Assembly: GCF_000428985.1 (NCBI RefSeq)
Contig: NZ_AUAZ01000009.1
Coordinates: forward strand, 1-64,000
Reading direction: 5' to 3'
Length of the DNA: 64,000 bases
Source of the DNA: Marinobacterium litorale DSM 23545
Lineage (GTDB): Bacteria > Pseudomonadota > Gammaproteobacteria > Pseudomonadales > Balneatricaceae
Shown: positions 9,227 through 16,775 of the stretch, in pieces
How the letters are laid out: every line of letters begins with the position of its first letter
Position numbering within the stretch: the first letter of the stretch is position 1
Notes under the pieces: model-generated
Told to the model about the DNA's origin: nothing
The model's database searches: none
Seen by the model: the letters and a program-made list of their open reading frames with translations, nothing else
Made by a program: the position numbers and the translations under genes

Positions 9227-9924
9227 TGCGCGCCCTCCCGTCCCATGCGCACGAACAGCGCGATATCCTTGATCAGTTTCGATACCCCCGCCAGCAGGAT
9301 CAGTAAGGCACCGAGCAGCATCATTCCCTTAACCGGCCAATACTGAATACCCCAGGTCTCCACCGTGGTCTCCCCCATGCGATAGGCATCGATAAAGAAG
9401 GTCCAGGAGGTGCCCGCCAGCGCCAGCGTGAAGATGAAAAAGAACATGGAGGTAAAAATATCCATGCCAACCCGGCCACGCTCCGGTAGCAGGTTATAGA
9501 GCACATCCACTCGAACATGGGCGCCATGCAACATGGCATAAGCCCCTGCCAGCAGATATTGCATACCCAGGAGCAGAAAGCTGGACTCATGTACCCAGAT
9601 GGTGGGCATGTTGAAGAAATAACGCATGATCACTTCATAGAAGTAGAAGCAGACCGCGTTGACCGTCCAGAAGGCGACGAATACCCCAGACTTTTCACTG
9701 ATCCAGTCGATCACGCGGGTAACGGCGTTACCCTCAAAATGCTGGTGGATGATCGGATCTTCATCCGCCTGCACCTCCCCCATGATCGGATGGGATTCGG
9801 CGACCTCAGCGCCCTTTCGAGCCGCCCGCCGGCTCAGGGCCATCATGATCAACGGCATTACCGCCAGCCAGCCCCAATAGAGCCAGTGCGGCATTACAAA
9901 ACCAAAGCCTTCAAGATCAGACAT
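9223..9924 (-). CDS. dctQ: TRAP transporter small permease subunit (DctQ family)
   Basis: 233 residues. It has an N-terminal membrane segment (residues about 11-25), a hydrophilic stretch, and then the four-helix DctQ domain. That domain includes VHESSFLLLGMQYLLAGAYA and GAHVRVDVLYNLLPERGR, the conserved region of the family. It is longer than the usual 160-180 residues because of the N-terminal segment. It partners DctM in the inner membrane. A perfect hairpin lies in the 76-base gap between dctP and this gene. Confidence 0.93.
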   Translation of the reverse strand: MSDLEGFGFVMPHWLYWGWLAVMPLIMMALSRRAARKGAEVAESHPIMGEVQADEDPIIHQHFEGNAVTRVIDWISEKSGVFVAFWTVNAVCFYFYEVIMRYFFNMPTIWVHESSFLLLGMQYLLAGAYAMLHGAHVRVDVLYNLLPERGRVGMDIFTSMFFFIFTLALAGTSWTFFIDAYRMGETTVETWGIQYWPVKGMMLLGALLILLAGVSKLIKDIALFVRMGREGAQ

Positions 9925-9958
9925 GTAGGTTACCTCGTAGAAGACTGTTCACAACTGC

Positions 9959-9978
9959 GGGGGAGGCCCGCCTCCCCC
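9959..9978 (-). other. Intergenic hairpin between dctP and dctQ
   Basis: Perfect 8-base-pair GC-rich stem: arm GGGGGAGG at 9959-9966, loop 9967-9970, arm CCTCCCCC at 9971-9978. No U-run follows on the minus strand, so it is not a normal terminator. The likely role, by analogy with binding-protein operons, is to stabilise the upstream dctP message or to reduce read-through into dctQM-glc. That is inference. Confidence 0.6.
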
Positions 9979-10000
9979 TGTGGATAGCTTGGGCTGGGGG

Positions 10001-11125
10001 CTACTCCATACCCTTGATATCCTCTTCCGAGATGTACCCCACGGTGTCGTTCATCATGTACTTAAGCTGCAGATCAAAGATGGCACGCGCATCTTCATCC
10101 TTGTTCGCCCACTTGTACCAGACCGGTATCGCCGCCTTACGGAAGCGCATCAGATCATCCTGACTCAGTCGAGAGACGGTGTCCCCCGCTTCCTTGAACT
10201 TCTCCATGGCCTCGATGTTGCGCTGCTGGATCGTCAGGTAGTGGCGCTGAGAGTAATTGCGCACCTGCTCTTCAACGATATTCTGCAACTTCGGATCCAG
10301 GCTGTTCCAGGCCCGCATATTGACGGTCAGGTCCATCAGATCCACCGGTTGATAGATCGACATAACCCCCGGCGGTCCGAACAGGATGTAGTCGGTGACC
10401 TGAGAAAAACCCAGTTCCCAGTTCACAGCCGGGCCCACGTAGTCCGCGGCATCAATAGTGCCTTTCTCCAGTGCCGGGAAAATATCGGAACCCGGCAAGC
10501 TGACGGTGGATACACCGAACTGTTGGAACACCTCGGCCACCATGCCGCCAGGCAAGCGAATTTTCATTCCCTTGAGGTCATCCAGGCTGTTAACCGGCTG
10601 TTTGGAATGAATAATGTTGGCGTCATGCTGAATGGGACCGACGTAAAAAAGACCGAATTTCTTATAGATTTCACGGGTTTTTTCCAGCATCCCCATGGAG
10701 TAAAACATGGTATCCCACTGATGGGGCTGGTCAGGACCGGCCGGATAGGAAGAGAGGAAAACAGTCGCCGGAATCTTACCGGACCAGTAGAGGGTGAAGG
10801 GATTCATGCCCTGGAGTACGCCGTTGCGCACCGCATCGAACAGCGCATTATTGTCCGCCGCTACCGACTTCGCCGGGAACGGCTTGAAAATCAATTCACC
10901 GTTGGTTTTCTCCTCCATCTCGTTACACCACTGCTCGAACAACCGGTAACCCACCGTACCGGCATCCCAGACGGATTGGATTTTCCATGTTTGAGCCGCC
11001 TGCGCAGGCGTAGCGGCCAGCATCGAGGTGCCGGCCACAGCGGCACTGGCCAGAGCAACGGACTTGAGAAACGCGCGCCGTGGCTTTTTGCCCACGGTTG
11101 GATTGCGCATGTCATCGTTGTTCAT
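10001..11125 (-). CDS. dctP: TRAP transporter substrate-binding protein (DctP/TakP type) with Tat signal
   Basis: 374 residues from ATG 11125, chosen because GGAG lies seven bases ahead; ATG 11131 and GTG 11140 are poorer. The N-terminus has a twin-arginine motif (KKPRRAFLKS) and then a hydrophobic stretch ending ATPAQA-AQ, so export in folded form is predicted. The mature domain has SVWDAGTVGYRLFEQWC, GMNPFTLYWSGKIPA and MKIRLPGGMVAEVF, which fit the TakP/lactate-binding branch that recognises 2-oxo and 2-hydroxy acids. It is the first gene of the dctPQM-glcBGDEF row and faces glcC. The substrate assignment (glycolate or a relative) is inference from context. Confidence 0.93.
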   Translation of the reverse strand: MNNDDMRNPTVGKKPRRAFLKSVALASAAVAGTSMLAATPAQAAQTWKIQSVWDAGTVGYRLFEQWCNEMEEKTNGELIFKPFPAKSVAADNNALFDAVRNGVLQGMNPFTLYWSGKIPATVFLSSYPAGPDQPHQWDTMFYSMGMLEKTREIYKKFGLFYVGPIQHDANIIHSKQPVNSLDDLKGMKIRLPGGMVAEVFQQFGVSTVSLPGSDIFPALEKGTIDAADYVGPAVNWELGFSQVTDYILFGPPGVMSIYQPVDLMDLTVNMRAWNSLDPKLQNIVEEQVRNYSQRHYLTIQQRNIEAMEKFKEAGDTVSRLSQDDLMRFRKAAIPVWYKWANKDEDARAIFDLQLKYMMNDTVGYISEEDIKGME

Positions 11126-11268
11126 ATTCATTCTCCACACTTTTTATTTTTCTGGGTCGGGACTGGAACGCTGAGTCAGTACTGCACGGCGCACCGACCT
11201 AAGCGGCACTCCGAGCGTTGTGCGCAAGAAGCGTTGTCCAGAACGAATAGGGCGTCCAGCAAACCGGT

Positions 11269-11285
11269 AACTGGTCGGACCAGTT
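11269..11285. promoter_or_regulatory. FadR/GlcC-type operator 1 (dctP side)
   Basis: AACTGGTCGGACCAGTT is a perfect 17-base palindrome. It has the TGGTC-N-GACCA core used by FadR-family GntR regulators. It lies about 145 bases ahead of the dctP start, in the divergent control region shared with glcC. It probably binds GlcC to control the transport and catabolic row. The FadR fatty-acid operator has nearly the same consensus, so cross-recognition cannot be excluded from sequence. Confidence 0.7.
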
Positions 11286-11343
11286 TTTTGTTGCCCTTGG
11301 TGGACGCTTTGGTAGAAATAGCCGATATTTATTCAGCCGCCGC

Positions 11344-11349
11344 TAATAT
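11344..11349 (+). promoter_or_regulatory. Possible -10 element for glcC
   Basis: TAATAT lies about 50 bases ahead of the glcC start and 30 bases ahead of operator 2. No good -35 match lies 17 bases upstream, so an activator may be needed or this may be chance. Confidence 0.3.
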
Positions 11350-11379
11350 GCCGCGAGCGAACACCCAAAATAAGAACAG

Positions 11380-11392
11380 CTGGTCCAACCAG
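11380..11392. promoter_or_regulatory. FadR/GlcC-type operator 2 (glcC side)
   Basis: CTGGTCCAACCAG has perfect five-base arms CTGGT and ACCAG around CCA. It is the same motif as operator 1, about 100 bases away. It ends only eight bases before the glcC ATG, a position that fits autorepression of glcC. Together the two sites could allow looping or coordinated control of both directions. Confidence 0.65.
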
Positions 11393-11400
11393 TGGATAAA

Positions 11401-12195
11401 ATGAAAAAACAGCAGCCTCTCTCGACCGCTCAATCGATCGCCACACATCTGGAACAGATGATTCTGGATGGCAGTCTGGCACCGGAAAAAAAAATGCCTT
11501 CGGAAAGGCAGCTTGCTGCCCGGCTGGGCGTATCACGCGCTATCGTCCGTGAAGCCCTGCACGAGCTGCACGGTCGAGGAATGATCGAAACCCGTCATGG
11601 CAAAGGCTCATTCGTTGCCTGTGTCGTCCCCCCGGTGGAGGAATCCAGTCCGTTAATGCTGGCGTTTTCCGATAACGCACGTACGCTCTACGACCTGTTT
11701 GAGGTGCGCGAGCAACTGGAAGGACAGGCGGCAGCGCTGGCGGCGGAACGCGCCAACGAGAAAGATCAGTATCGGATTCAGCAGGCCTTCGCAGCGATGG
11801 AGGCGGCGGACCCATTAACCAACGCGGAGCTCGACCACGCGTTTCATCGCGCCATCGTCGAAGCCTCTCACAACCCGGTGCTTGTTCACGTGCTGAGCAG
11901 TCTAAAGGGGTTGATGCTGAATTCGGTTCAGGCATCAGTGGCGAACCTGAACCACCGTCGCTCTTTCAAACAGCAGATCGACAAACATCACCGGCAAATC
12001 TATCACGCTGTCATCAGCCGTCAGGCGCACTGGGCCAGAAAAGCGGCTATGGCCCATGTACGGCATGTCAGCGAGTCGCTCCGGCAGATTGAAGAGCGTG
12101 AGAAGCACCTGATCCGTACCGCGTTGGACGAGACCCTGTACTGCACAACGCCTCCCGCGAACACCGGCTATCGATCGGTCCAACAGCCCTACTGA
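11401..12195 (+). CDS. glcC: Glycolate operon regulator GlcC (GntR/FadR family)
   Basis: 264 residues from ATG 11401; a GTG at 11392 would begin inside the operator. The N-terminal winged helix has KKMPSERQLAARLGVSRAIV and GRGMIETRHGKGSFV. The C-terminal FCD ligand domain has TLYDLFEVREQLEGQAAALA and ELDHAFHRAIVEASHNPVL with the metal/ligand Asp and His. These segments closely match E. coli GlcC, including QIDKHHRQIYHAV. It should sense glycolate or another 2-hydroxyacid and control the divergent dctPQM-glc row. Its last seven bases overlap the converging amidotransferase gene. Confidence 0.92.
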   Translation: MKKQQPLSTAQSIATHLEQMILDGSLAPEKKMPSERQLAARLGVSRAIVREALHELHGRGMIETRHGKGSFVACVVPPVEESSPLMLAFSDNARTLYDLFEVREQLEGQAAALAAERANEKDQYRIQQAFAAMEAADPLTNAELDHAFHRAIVEASHNPVLVHVLSSLKGLMLNSVQASVANLNHRRSFKQQIDKHHRQIYHAVISRQAHWARKAAMAHVRHVSESLRQIEEREKHLIRTALDETLYCTTPPANTGYRSVQQPY

Positions 12196-12935
12196 GAACC
12201 GGCCCCCAGCACTATACGGTCCACAAACGCCGTCATCAGGTGGTTGGAATGGGGCGTTTCCACAGCGCTGGAAAGCACGGCATCCAGATGCCCATCACCG
12301 TCGGTATAGTGGGCTTTGTAGTGGGTCAGCCGCTCTACCAGAATCCGCTTATCGACCTCCGGGTGGAACTGAAACGCCCAGAAACGTTTTCCACGCAGTT
12401 TAAAAGCATGGGCGCACTGTTCGGTATAGGCCAGCAGCTCACAGGCGTCGGGCAGTTGGTCGGCATACTGCCGATGAACCGATACCGCCATAAACGGGTC
12501 CGGTCGATCCCGGAACAGCGGATCCCCGGCTGCCAACTCCGTGAGTGAGATAGGGATTGTTCCCATCTCGAAGCCTACGTCCCGGTGTTTGATTTCGCCG
12601 CCGAGCGCCAGTACCGCTAACTGAAACCCGAAACAGGACGCAAAGACCGGCATATCCAGCTCAGCACAACGTCTCAGTAGCCGCTTAGCGTCAGAAACAA
12701 AGGTATAGCGCTCAGGCTCCAGCACGTTCGCTTCGCTGGCACCACCGACGAGAACGGCGTCATAACCGTCCACCACAGAAGGCTCGAAGCGGGGTGTATC
12801 AAAGACATTTAAAATCCGGATCTGCTCAGGTTTGAGCTCACAGTAGCGAGCAAAGCTCTGATGCTCTTCCACGCGGACATGCTCGCCTTCGCGGATCTGT
12901 AACAGCAACAGGCGAAGATCGTCCCGCTTTTTCAT
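12189..12935 (-). CDS. Class I glutamine amidotransferase domain protein
   Basis: 248 residues forming a single GATase1 domain. The nucleophile Cys lies in FASCFGFQLAVLALGG and the His-Glu pair in FQFHPEVD, so the catalytic triad is complete. No synthetase domain is attached and no partner is adjacent, as in YfeJ-type orphan amidotransferases. The real substrate is unknown; hydrolysis of glutamine or a gamma-glutamyl compound is the most that can be said. It converges on glcC with a 7-base overlap and is divergent from the phosphatase gene at 13070. Confidence 0.85.
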   Translation of the reverse strand: MKKRDDLRLLLLQIREGEHVRVEEHQSFARYCELKPEQIRILNVFDTPRFEPSVVDGYDAVLVGGASEANVLEPERYTFVSDAKRLLRRCAELDMPVFASCFGFQLAVLALGGEIKHRDVGFEMGTIPISLTELAAGDPLFRDRPDPFMAVSVHRQYADQLPDACELLAYTEQCAHAFKLRGKRFWAFQFHPEVDKRILVERLTHYKAHYTDGDGHLDAVLSSAVETPHSNHLMTAFVDRIVLGAGSQ

Positions 12936-13069
12936 CGGCCTAGCCCTCTATACCGTGCGTTACCTCAATCATAAAACGGTGCCGCAACTCTGTATAACCC
13001 GTTGGTACTGTTCAGATCAATGCGTTGTGGCATATGCTAAAAGTGACATCAGGAAAAGGGAGTAGCTGA

Positions 13070-13831
13070 GTGTCGGTATTTGTGCAGACCGTGGGCCCTA
13101 ACCTCAAAGGGCGCGATTTTGTCGTCGGCGATATTCATGGCTGGCTGGGGCCTTTGCAGGCCGAGCTTGAAGCGGTGTGCTTCGATACGGCCGTGGACCG
13201 GCTGTTCTCGGTGGGGGACCTGATCGACCGGGGTCCGGACTCCGAGCAATGCCTGGAGCTGGTCAAAGAACCCTGGTTTTTCGCCGTGCGCGGCAATCAC
13301 GAGCAAATTCTATTCAACTGGCTGAACGATCCAACCAGTATCAATACCGAAGACTGGATGCGCTATGGCGGTAAAGCCTGGCTGGGCGAAGGGCCGGAGC
13401 ACTATTTCTGGCGCCATTCAGGCATGCGCCAGTTCGCCGAGAAGCTTGCCGTCGAAATGCCCTGGGCGATTGAACTTGAGCTTGCCGATGGACGAGCCGT
13501 GGGAATAACTCATACCACGGTTCCGGTGGATAACTGGCTGGATTTGAAACTGCGGCTGCCCAACGAACCGGCACTGCGTGAAGCCCTGATCTGGGGCCGG
13601 CCGGTGAAAGACCCCAAGTTTAAACACACCGTTGAGGAGATAGACCTGACCGTCCACGGTCATGTGATCCTGCCGCAGATTCAAAAGCGCGGCAACGGCA
13701 TCTACATCGACACCGGCGCCGCGCTTTTTGGTCAGAAGATCTCCGAACAGAGCAACTGCCCTCATCCGAGGATCAGTGCTGTTGAGGTCAGTGACCTCTT
13801 CTTGATCACTGACGATTATTTAGTAGCCTGA
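13070..13831 (+). CDS. PPP-type metallophosphoesterase (PrpA/PrpB-like serine/threonine phosphatase)
   Basis: 253 residues with the ordered two-metal motifs of PPP phosphatases: VGDIHGWLGPL, VGDLIDRGPDS, VRGNHEQIL, a middle His in GITHTTVP, and VHGHVI. In enterobacteria related enzymes act on misfolded-protein or two-component signals, but the substrate here is unknown. The start is GTG at 13070, with AGGAAAAGGGAG ending seven bases upstream. Its last 16 bases overlap the 3' end of potI on the other strand. Confidence 0.87.
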   Translation: MSVFVQTVGPNLKGRDFVVGDIHGWLGPLQAELEAVCFDTAVDRLFSVGDLIDRGPDSEQCLELVKEPWFFAVRGNHEQILFNWLNDPTSINTEDWMRYGGKAWLGEGPEHYFWRHSGMRQFAEKLAVEMPWAIELELADGRAVGITHTTVPVDNWLDLKLRLPNEPALREALIWGRPVKDPKFKHTVEEIDLTVHGHVILPQIQKRGNGIYIDTGAALFGQKISEQSNCPHPRISAVEVSDLFLITDDYLVA

Positions 13832-14682
13832 TTGTTAGCCTGCGTCAGTTGCATCTCCATCTGTGCACGCTTTTCCTGTCGATAGAGCAATACGCCGGCC
13901 ACCAGCACCGCCACACTCACCAGCAGAACGACAATAGTCGCCAGCGCATTGATCTCGGGGCTCACGCCGAGCCGGACACTGGAGTAGACCACCATCGGTA
14001 AGGTGGTAGCACCGGGGCCCGAGACAAAGCTGGCTACCACCAGATCATCCAGTGACAGGGTAAAGGCCAGCAGCCAACCCGCCATCAGGGCCGGTGCTAT
14101 CAGGGGCAGGGTTATGGTGAAGAACACCTTGACCGGTCTCGCGCCCAGATCCAGTGCCGCCTCCTCCAGCGAACGATCCATATGCGCCAGCCGGCTCTGC
14201 ACAATCACCGTCACGTAAGCCATGGCAAAGGTCATATGCGCGATGGTAATCGTCGTCTGGCCACGGCCGGAAGGCCAGCCGATGGTTTCCTGCATCGCCA
14301 CAAACAGCAGCAGCAAAGAGAGACCGATAATCACCTCGGGCATCACCAAGGGAGCCGTCACCATGACCTGGAGACTGGCACGCCCGCGAAAGCGACGGAA
14401 CCGGACCAGCGCCATGGCCGCCAGAGTACCCAGGATGACCGCTCCCGAGGCCGTGGTTGCGGCTATTTTCACACTCAACCAGGCGGCACTGAGTAACTGA
14501 TCATTCTGTAGCAGTTCACCATACCAGCGGGTACTGAATCCGGCCCAGACTGTTACCAGCCGACTCTCGTTGAAGGAGTAGACGATCAAGCTCAAAATCG
14601 GACCGTAGAGAAAGGCATAACCAAAAACGAGCAGGGTCAACAACAGCGGAAACCGGCGTTTCAGCACGCCTTTCTTGCTCAT
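13816..14682 (-). CDS. potI: Polyamine ABC transporter permease PotI
   Basis: 288 residues with six predicted membrane helices and the EAA loop (SLEEAALDLGARPVKVFFTI). It is the second inner-membrane component of a putrescine/spermidine uptake system (PotC/PotI branch). The 4-base ATGA overlap with potH and the order F-G-H-I identify the operon. The C-terminal codons overlap the converging phosphatase gene by 16 bases, so there is no room for a terminator between them. Confidence 0.94.
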   Translation of the reverse strand: MSKKGVLKRRFPLLLTLLVFGYAFLYGPILSLIVYSFNESRLVTVWAGFSTRWYGELLQNDQLLSAAWLSVKIAATTASGAVILGTLAAMALVRFRRFRGRASLQVMVTAPLVMPEVIIGLSLLLLFVAMQETIGWPSGRGQTTITIAHMTFAMAYVTVIVQSRLAHMDRSLEEAALDLGARPVKVFFTITLPLIAPALMAGWLLAFTLSLDDLVVASFVSGPGATTLPMVVYSSVRLGVSPEINALATIVVLLVSVAVLVAGVLLYRQEKRAQMEMQLTQANNQATK

Positions 14683-15572
14683 GTCTCTTCCCCCGCTTTC
14701 TGCTCAAAGTGTCGCATGGCCACAAAGGGCACAATCAGCACCACCAGGAGTACCGCCGCCAATGATGAGGCCAGGGGCCAGTCCTTGTTACTGAAAAACT
14801 CGGTCCACATCAGTTTGCCGATCATCAGCGTGTTGGGGCCGCCCAACAGATCCGGAATCACAAACTCGCCCACCGCCGGTATAAAAACCAGCATGCCACC
14901 GGCGATCAAACCGGGCAGCGAAAGCGGTAAGGTGATCTGCAGAAACTGTTTCCAGGGGGGACATCCCAGATCAGCCGCCGCTTCCAATAAGGTCAGATCC
15001 AGCCGGATCAAGGTCGCATAAAGCGGTAACACAACAAATGGCAGATAGCTGTAAACAATGCCGATATAGACCGCGATGGGTGTATGCAAGATCTCCAGCG
15101 GTTGGTCGATAAGTCCGCTCCAGAGCAGCAGATTGTTCAGCAGACCATTGCCCTTGAGGATACCGATCCAGGCATAGACTCGAATCAGGAACGAGGTCCA
15201 GAACGGCAGAATCACCAACATCAAAAGGGGCAGACGCCAGTGCCCGGGAGACCGCGCGATGGCATACGCCATCGGATATCCCAGTAGCAGGCAGATCAAC
15301 GTTGAGATCGCCGCAATCTTCAACGAACCGAACAGGGCCGCGCGATAAAGCGGATCATCCAGCAGTAACAGGTAGTTACCGAAGTTAAGCGTAACCGAGA
15401 CCAGTCCATCCCCCAGCGCACTGAACAGCTCCGTGTAGGGAGGCTGGGCCAGGGCCGGTTCTGCCAGGCTGATTTTCAAGACAAACAGAAACGGCAGCAG
15501 GAAAAACAGCCCGAGCCAAAGCCAGGGCACGCCGATGATCAAACTTCTGCCCCGGGGCAGACGCCACCTCAT
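14679..15572 (-). CDS. potH: Polyamine ABC transporter permease PotH
   Basis: 297 residues with six hydrophobic segments and the EAA motif (LLEAAADLGCPPWKQFLQIT), plus the family segment PAVGEFVIPDLLGGPNTLM. It pairs with PotI to form the membrane channel energised by PotG. It overlaps both neighbours by four bases in ATGA junctions, which points to tight translational coupling of potG, potH and potI. Confidence 0.94.
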   Translation of the reverse strand: MRWRLPRGRSLIIGVPWLWLGLFFLLPFLFVLKISLAEPALAQPPYTELFSALGDGLVSVTLNFGNYLLLLDDPLYRAALFGSLKIAAISTLICLLLGYPMAYAIARSPGHWRLPLLMLVILPFWTSFLIRVYAWIGILKGNGLLNNLLLWSGLIDQPLEILHTPIAVYIGIVYSYLPFVVLPLYATLIRLDLTLLEAAADLGCPPWKQFLQITLPLSLPGLIAGGMLVFIPAVGEFVIPDLLGGPNTLMIGKLMWTEFFSNKDWPLASSLAAVLLVVLIVPFVAMRHFEQKAGEET

Positions 15573-16705
15573 CGCTCAAGCACTCCGCAGCTGTTTGCCT
15601 GCCAGCCAAGCTCCACCGAATCTTCCCAGGTCAGCGGTTGCTCCGCGAGCGCCTGGATATTGGACTGGGTAAACTGAACCCGTTTACCGGTGGGCAGCTC
15701 CACATGATAGATCGACACATCACCCAGGTAGGCGATCTCCTTGATCACACCGGACAGGGCGTTAGGCAGACGGTTTTCCGTCGTTTGCAGACGTACTTTC
15801 TCTGGCCGGACCGCCAGCGTAACCGGGGTTCCGGGTATCAGTGGCTGTCCGTGCGTAACCTCCAGGTCGGTTCCGGCCTCCTCGCTGCGTATGGTGACGC
15901 GATCCTCCTCCTGCGCCAGTACAAAACCCTCGAGCAGGTTTACCGAGCCTATAAAATCCGCGGCATACCTTGAATTGGGATACTCGTAGAGTCGCCGGGG
16001 CGGATCGACCTGCTCCACACGACCATCACGCATCAATGCGATCCGGCTGGACATGGTCATCGCCTCCTCCTGATCGTGGGTCACAACAATAAAGGTGATC
16101 CCCAAACGCTCCTGAATGTTAACCAGCTCGAACTGGGTCTGCTCACGCAGCTTTTTATCCAGCGCACCCAGCGGCTCGTCCAGCAGTAAGATCTTGGGAT
16201 GTTTAGCCAGCGCACGCGCCAACGCTACCCGCTGACGCTGCCCCCCGGAGAGCTGGTGCGGTTTACGTGTGGCCAACTTTTCGATCTGCACCAGGGAGAG
16301 CATCTCGGCAACGCGACTTTGCCGCTCGGACTTCGCCATCCCCTCCTGCTTGAGTCCAAAGGCGATATTGTCAGCCACGTTCATATGCGGAAACAGCGCA
16401 TAGGACTGAAACATCATATTAACGGGGCGCTCGTAGGGCGGCACCGCCGTCATATCCTGACCGTCGATCAGTATCCGGCCTTCGCTGGGGATTTCAAAAC
16501 CGGCCAGCATCCGCAGCAGCGTGGTTTTACCGCAGCCGGAGGGCCCAAGCAGCGAGAAAAACTCACCGGCGTGGATCTGCAGGCTGACATCATCAACGGC
16601 ATAGAAGTCGCCAAAGCGTTTACTGACCTGATCGATACGGATGATCGGCTCCCCTTCCGGGGCCTGCCAGGCGCTGTCGGGTGTGAACTGTCGTGTACTA
16701 GGCAT
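15569..16705 (-). CDS. potG: Polyamine ABC transporter ATP-binding protein PotG
   Basis: 378 residues. The ATPase domain has Walker A GPSGCGKTT, signature LSGGQRQR and Walker B LLLDEPLGALD. A C-terminal TOBE regulatory domain follows from about residue 290. It powers polyamine uptake through PotHI. The start ATG 16705 has no clear purine-rich site, so translation may depend on the upstream message. A strong hairpin lies in the 70-base gap after potF. Confidence 0.95.
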   Translation of the reverse strand: MPSTRQFTPDSAWQAPEGEPIIRIDQVSKRFGDFYAVDDVSLQIHAGEFFSLLGPSGCGKTTLLRMLAGFEIPSEGRILIDGQDMTAVPPYERPVNMMFQSYALFPHMNVADNIAFGLKQEGMAKSERQSRVAEMLSLVQIEKLATRKPHQLSGGQRQRVALARALAKHPKILLLDEPLGALDKKLREQTQFELVNIQERLGITFIVVTHDQEEAMTMSSRIALMRDGRVEQVDPPRRLYEYPNSRYAADFIGSVNLLEGFVLAQEEDRVTIRSEEAGTDLEVTHGQPLIPGTPVTLAVRPEKVRLQTTENRLPNALSGVIKEIAYLGDVSIYHVELPTGKRVQFTQSNIQALAEQPLTWEDSVELGWQANSCGVLER

Positions 16706-16724
16706 TAATCGGCGTCGCTAAACG

Positions 16725-16752
16725 CCCAACCTCCCCGGTCGGGGAGGTTGGG
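16725..16752 (-). other. Intergenic hairpin between potF and potG
   Basis: Perfect 12-base-pair stem: arm CCCAACCTCCCC at 16725-16736, four-base loop, arm GGGGAGGTTGGG at 16741-16752. It lies 23 bases after the potF stop on the minus strand and is not followed by a U-run. It is the expected type of structure for keeping the binding protein more abundant than the membrane parts, by 3'-end protection or partial termination. It resembles the dctP/dctQ hairpin, which also uses a GGGGAGG arm. Confidence 0.65.
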
Positions 16753-16775
16753 GATAACAGAGAAAGGAAGCTCGG

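Noticed and set aside
11286-11345. Sigma-54 promoter for the TRAP/glc row
   Set aside because: TGGACG-like bits occur, but there is no GG-N10-GC arrangement with the right spacing.
9980-11404. 474-codon open frame opposite dctP
   Set aside because: Covers dctP and both operators; no motif and no plausible start. The dctP frame has a Tat signal and family motifs.
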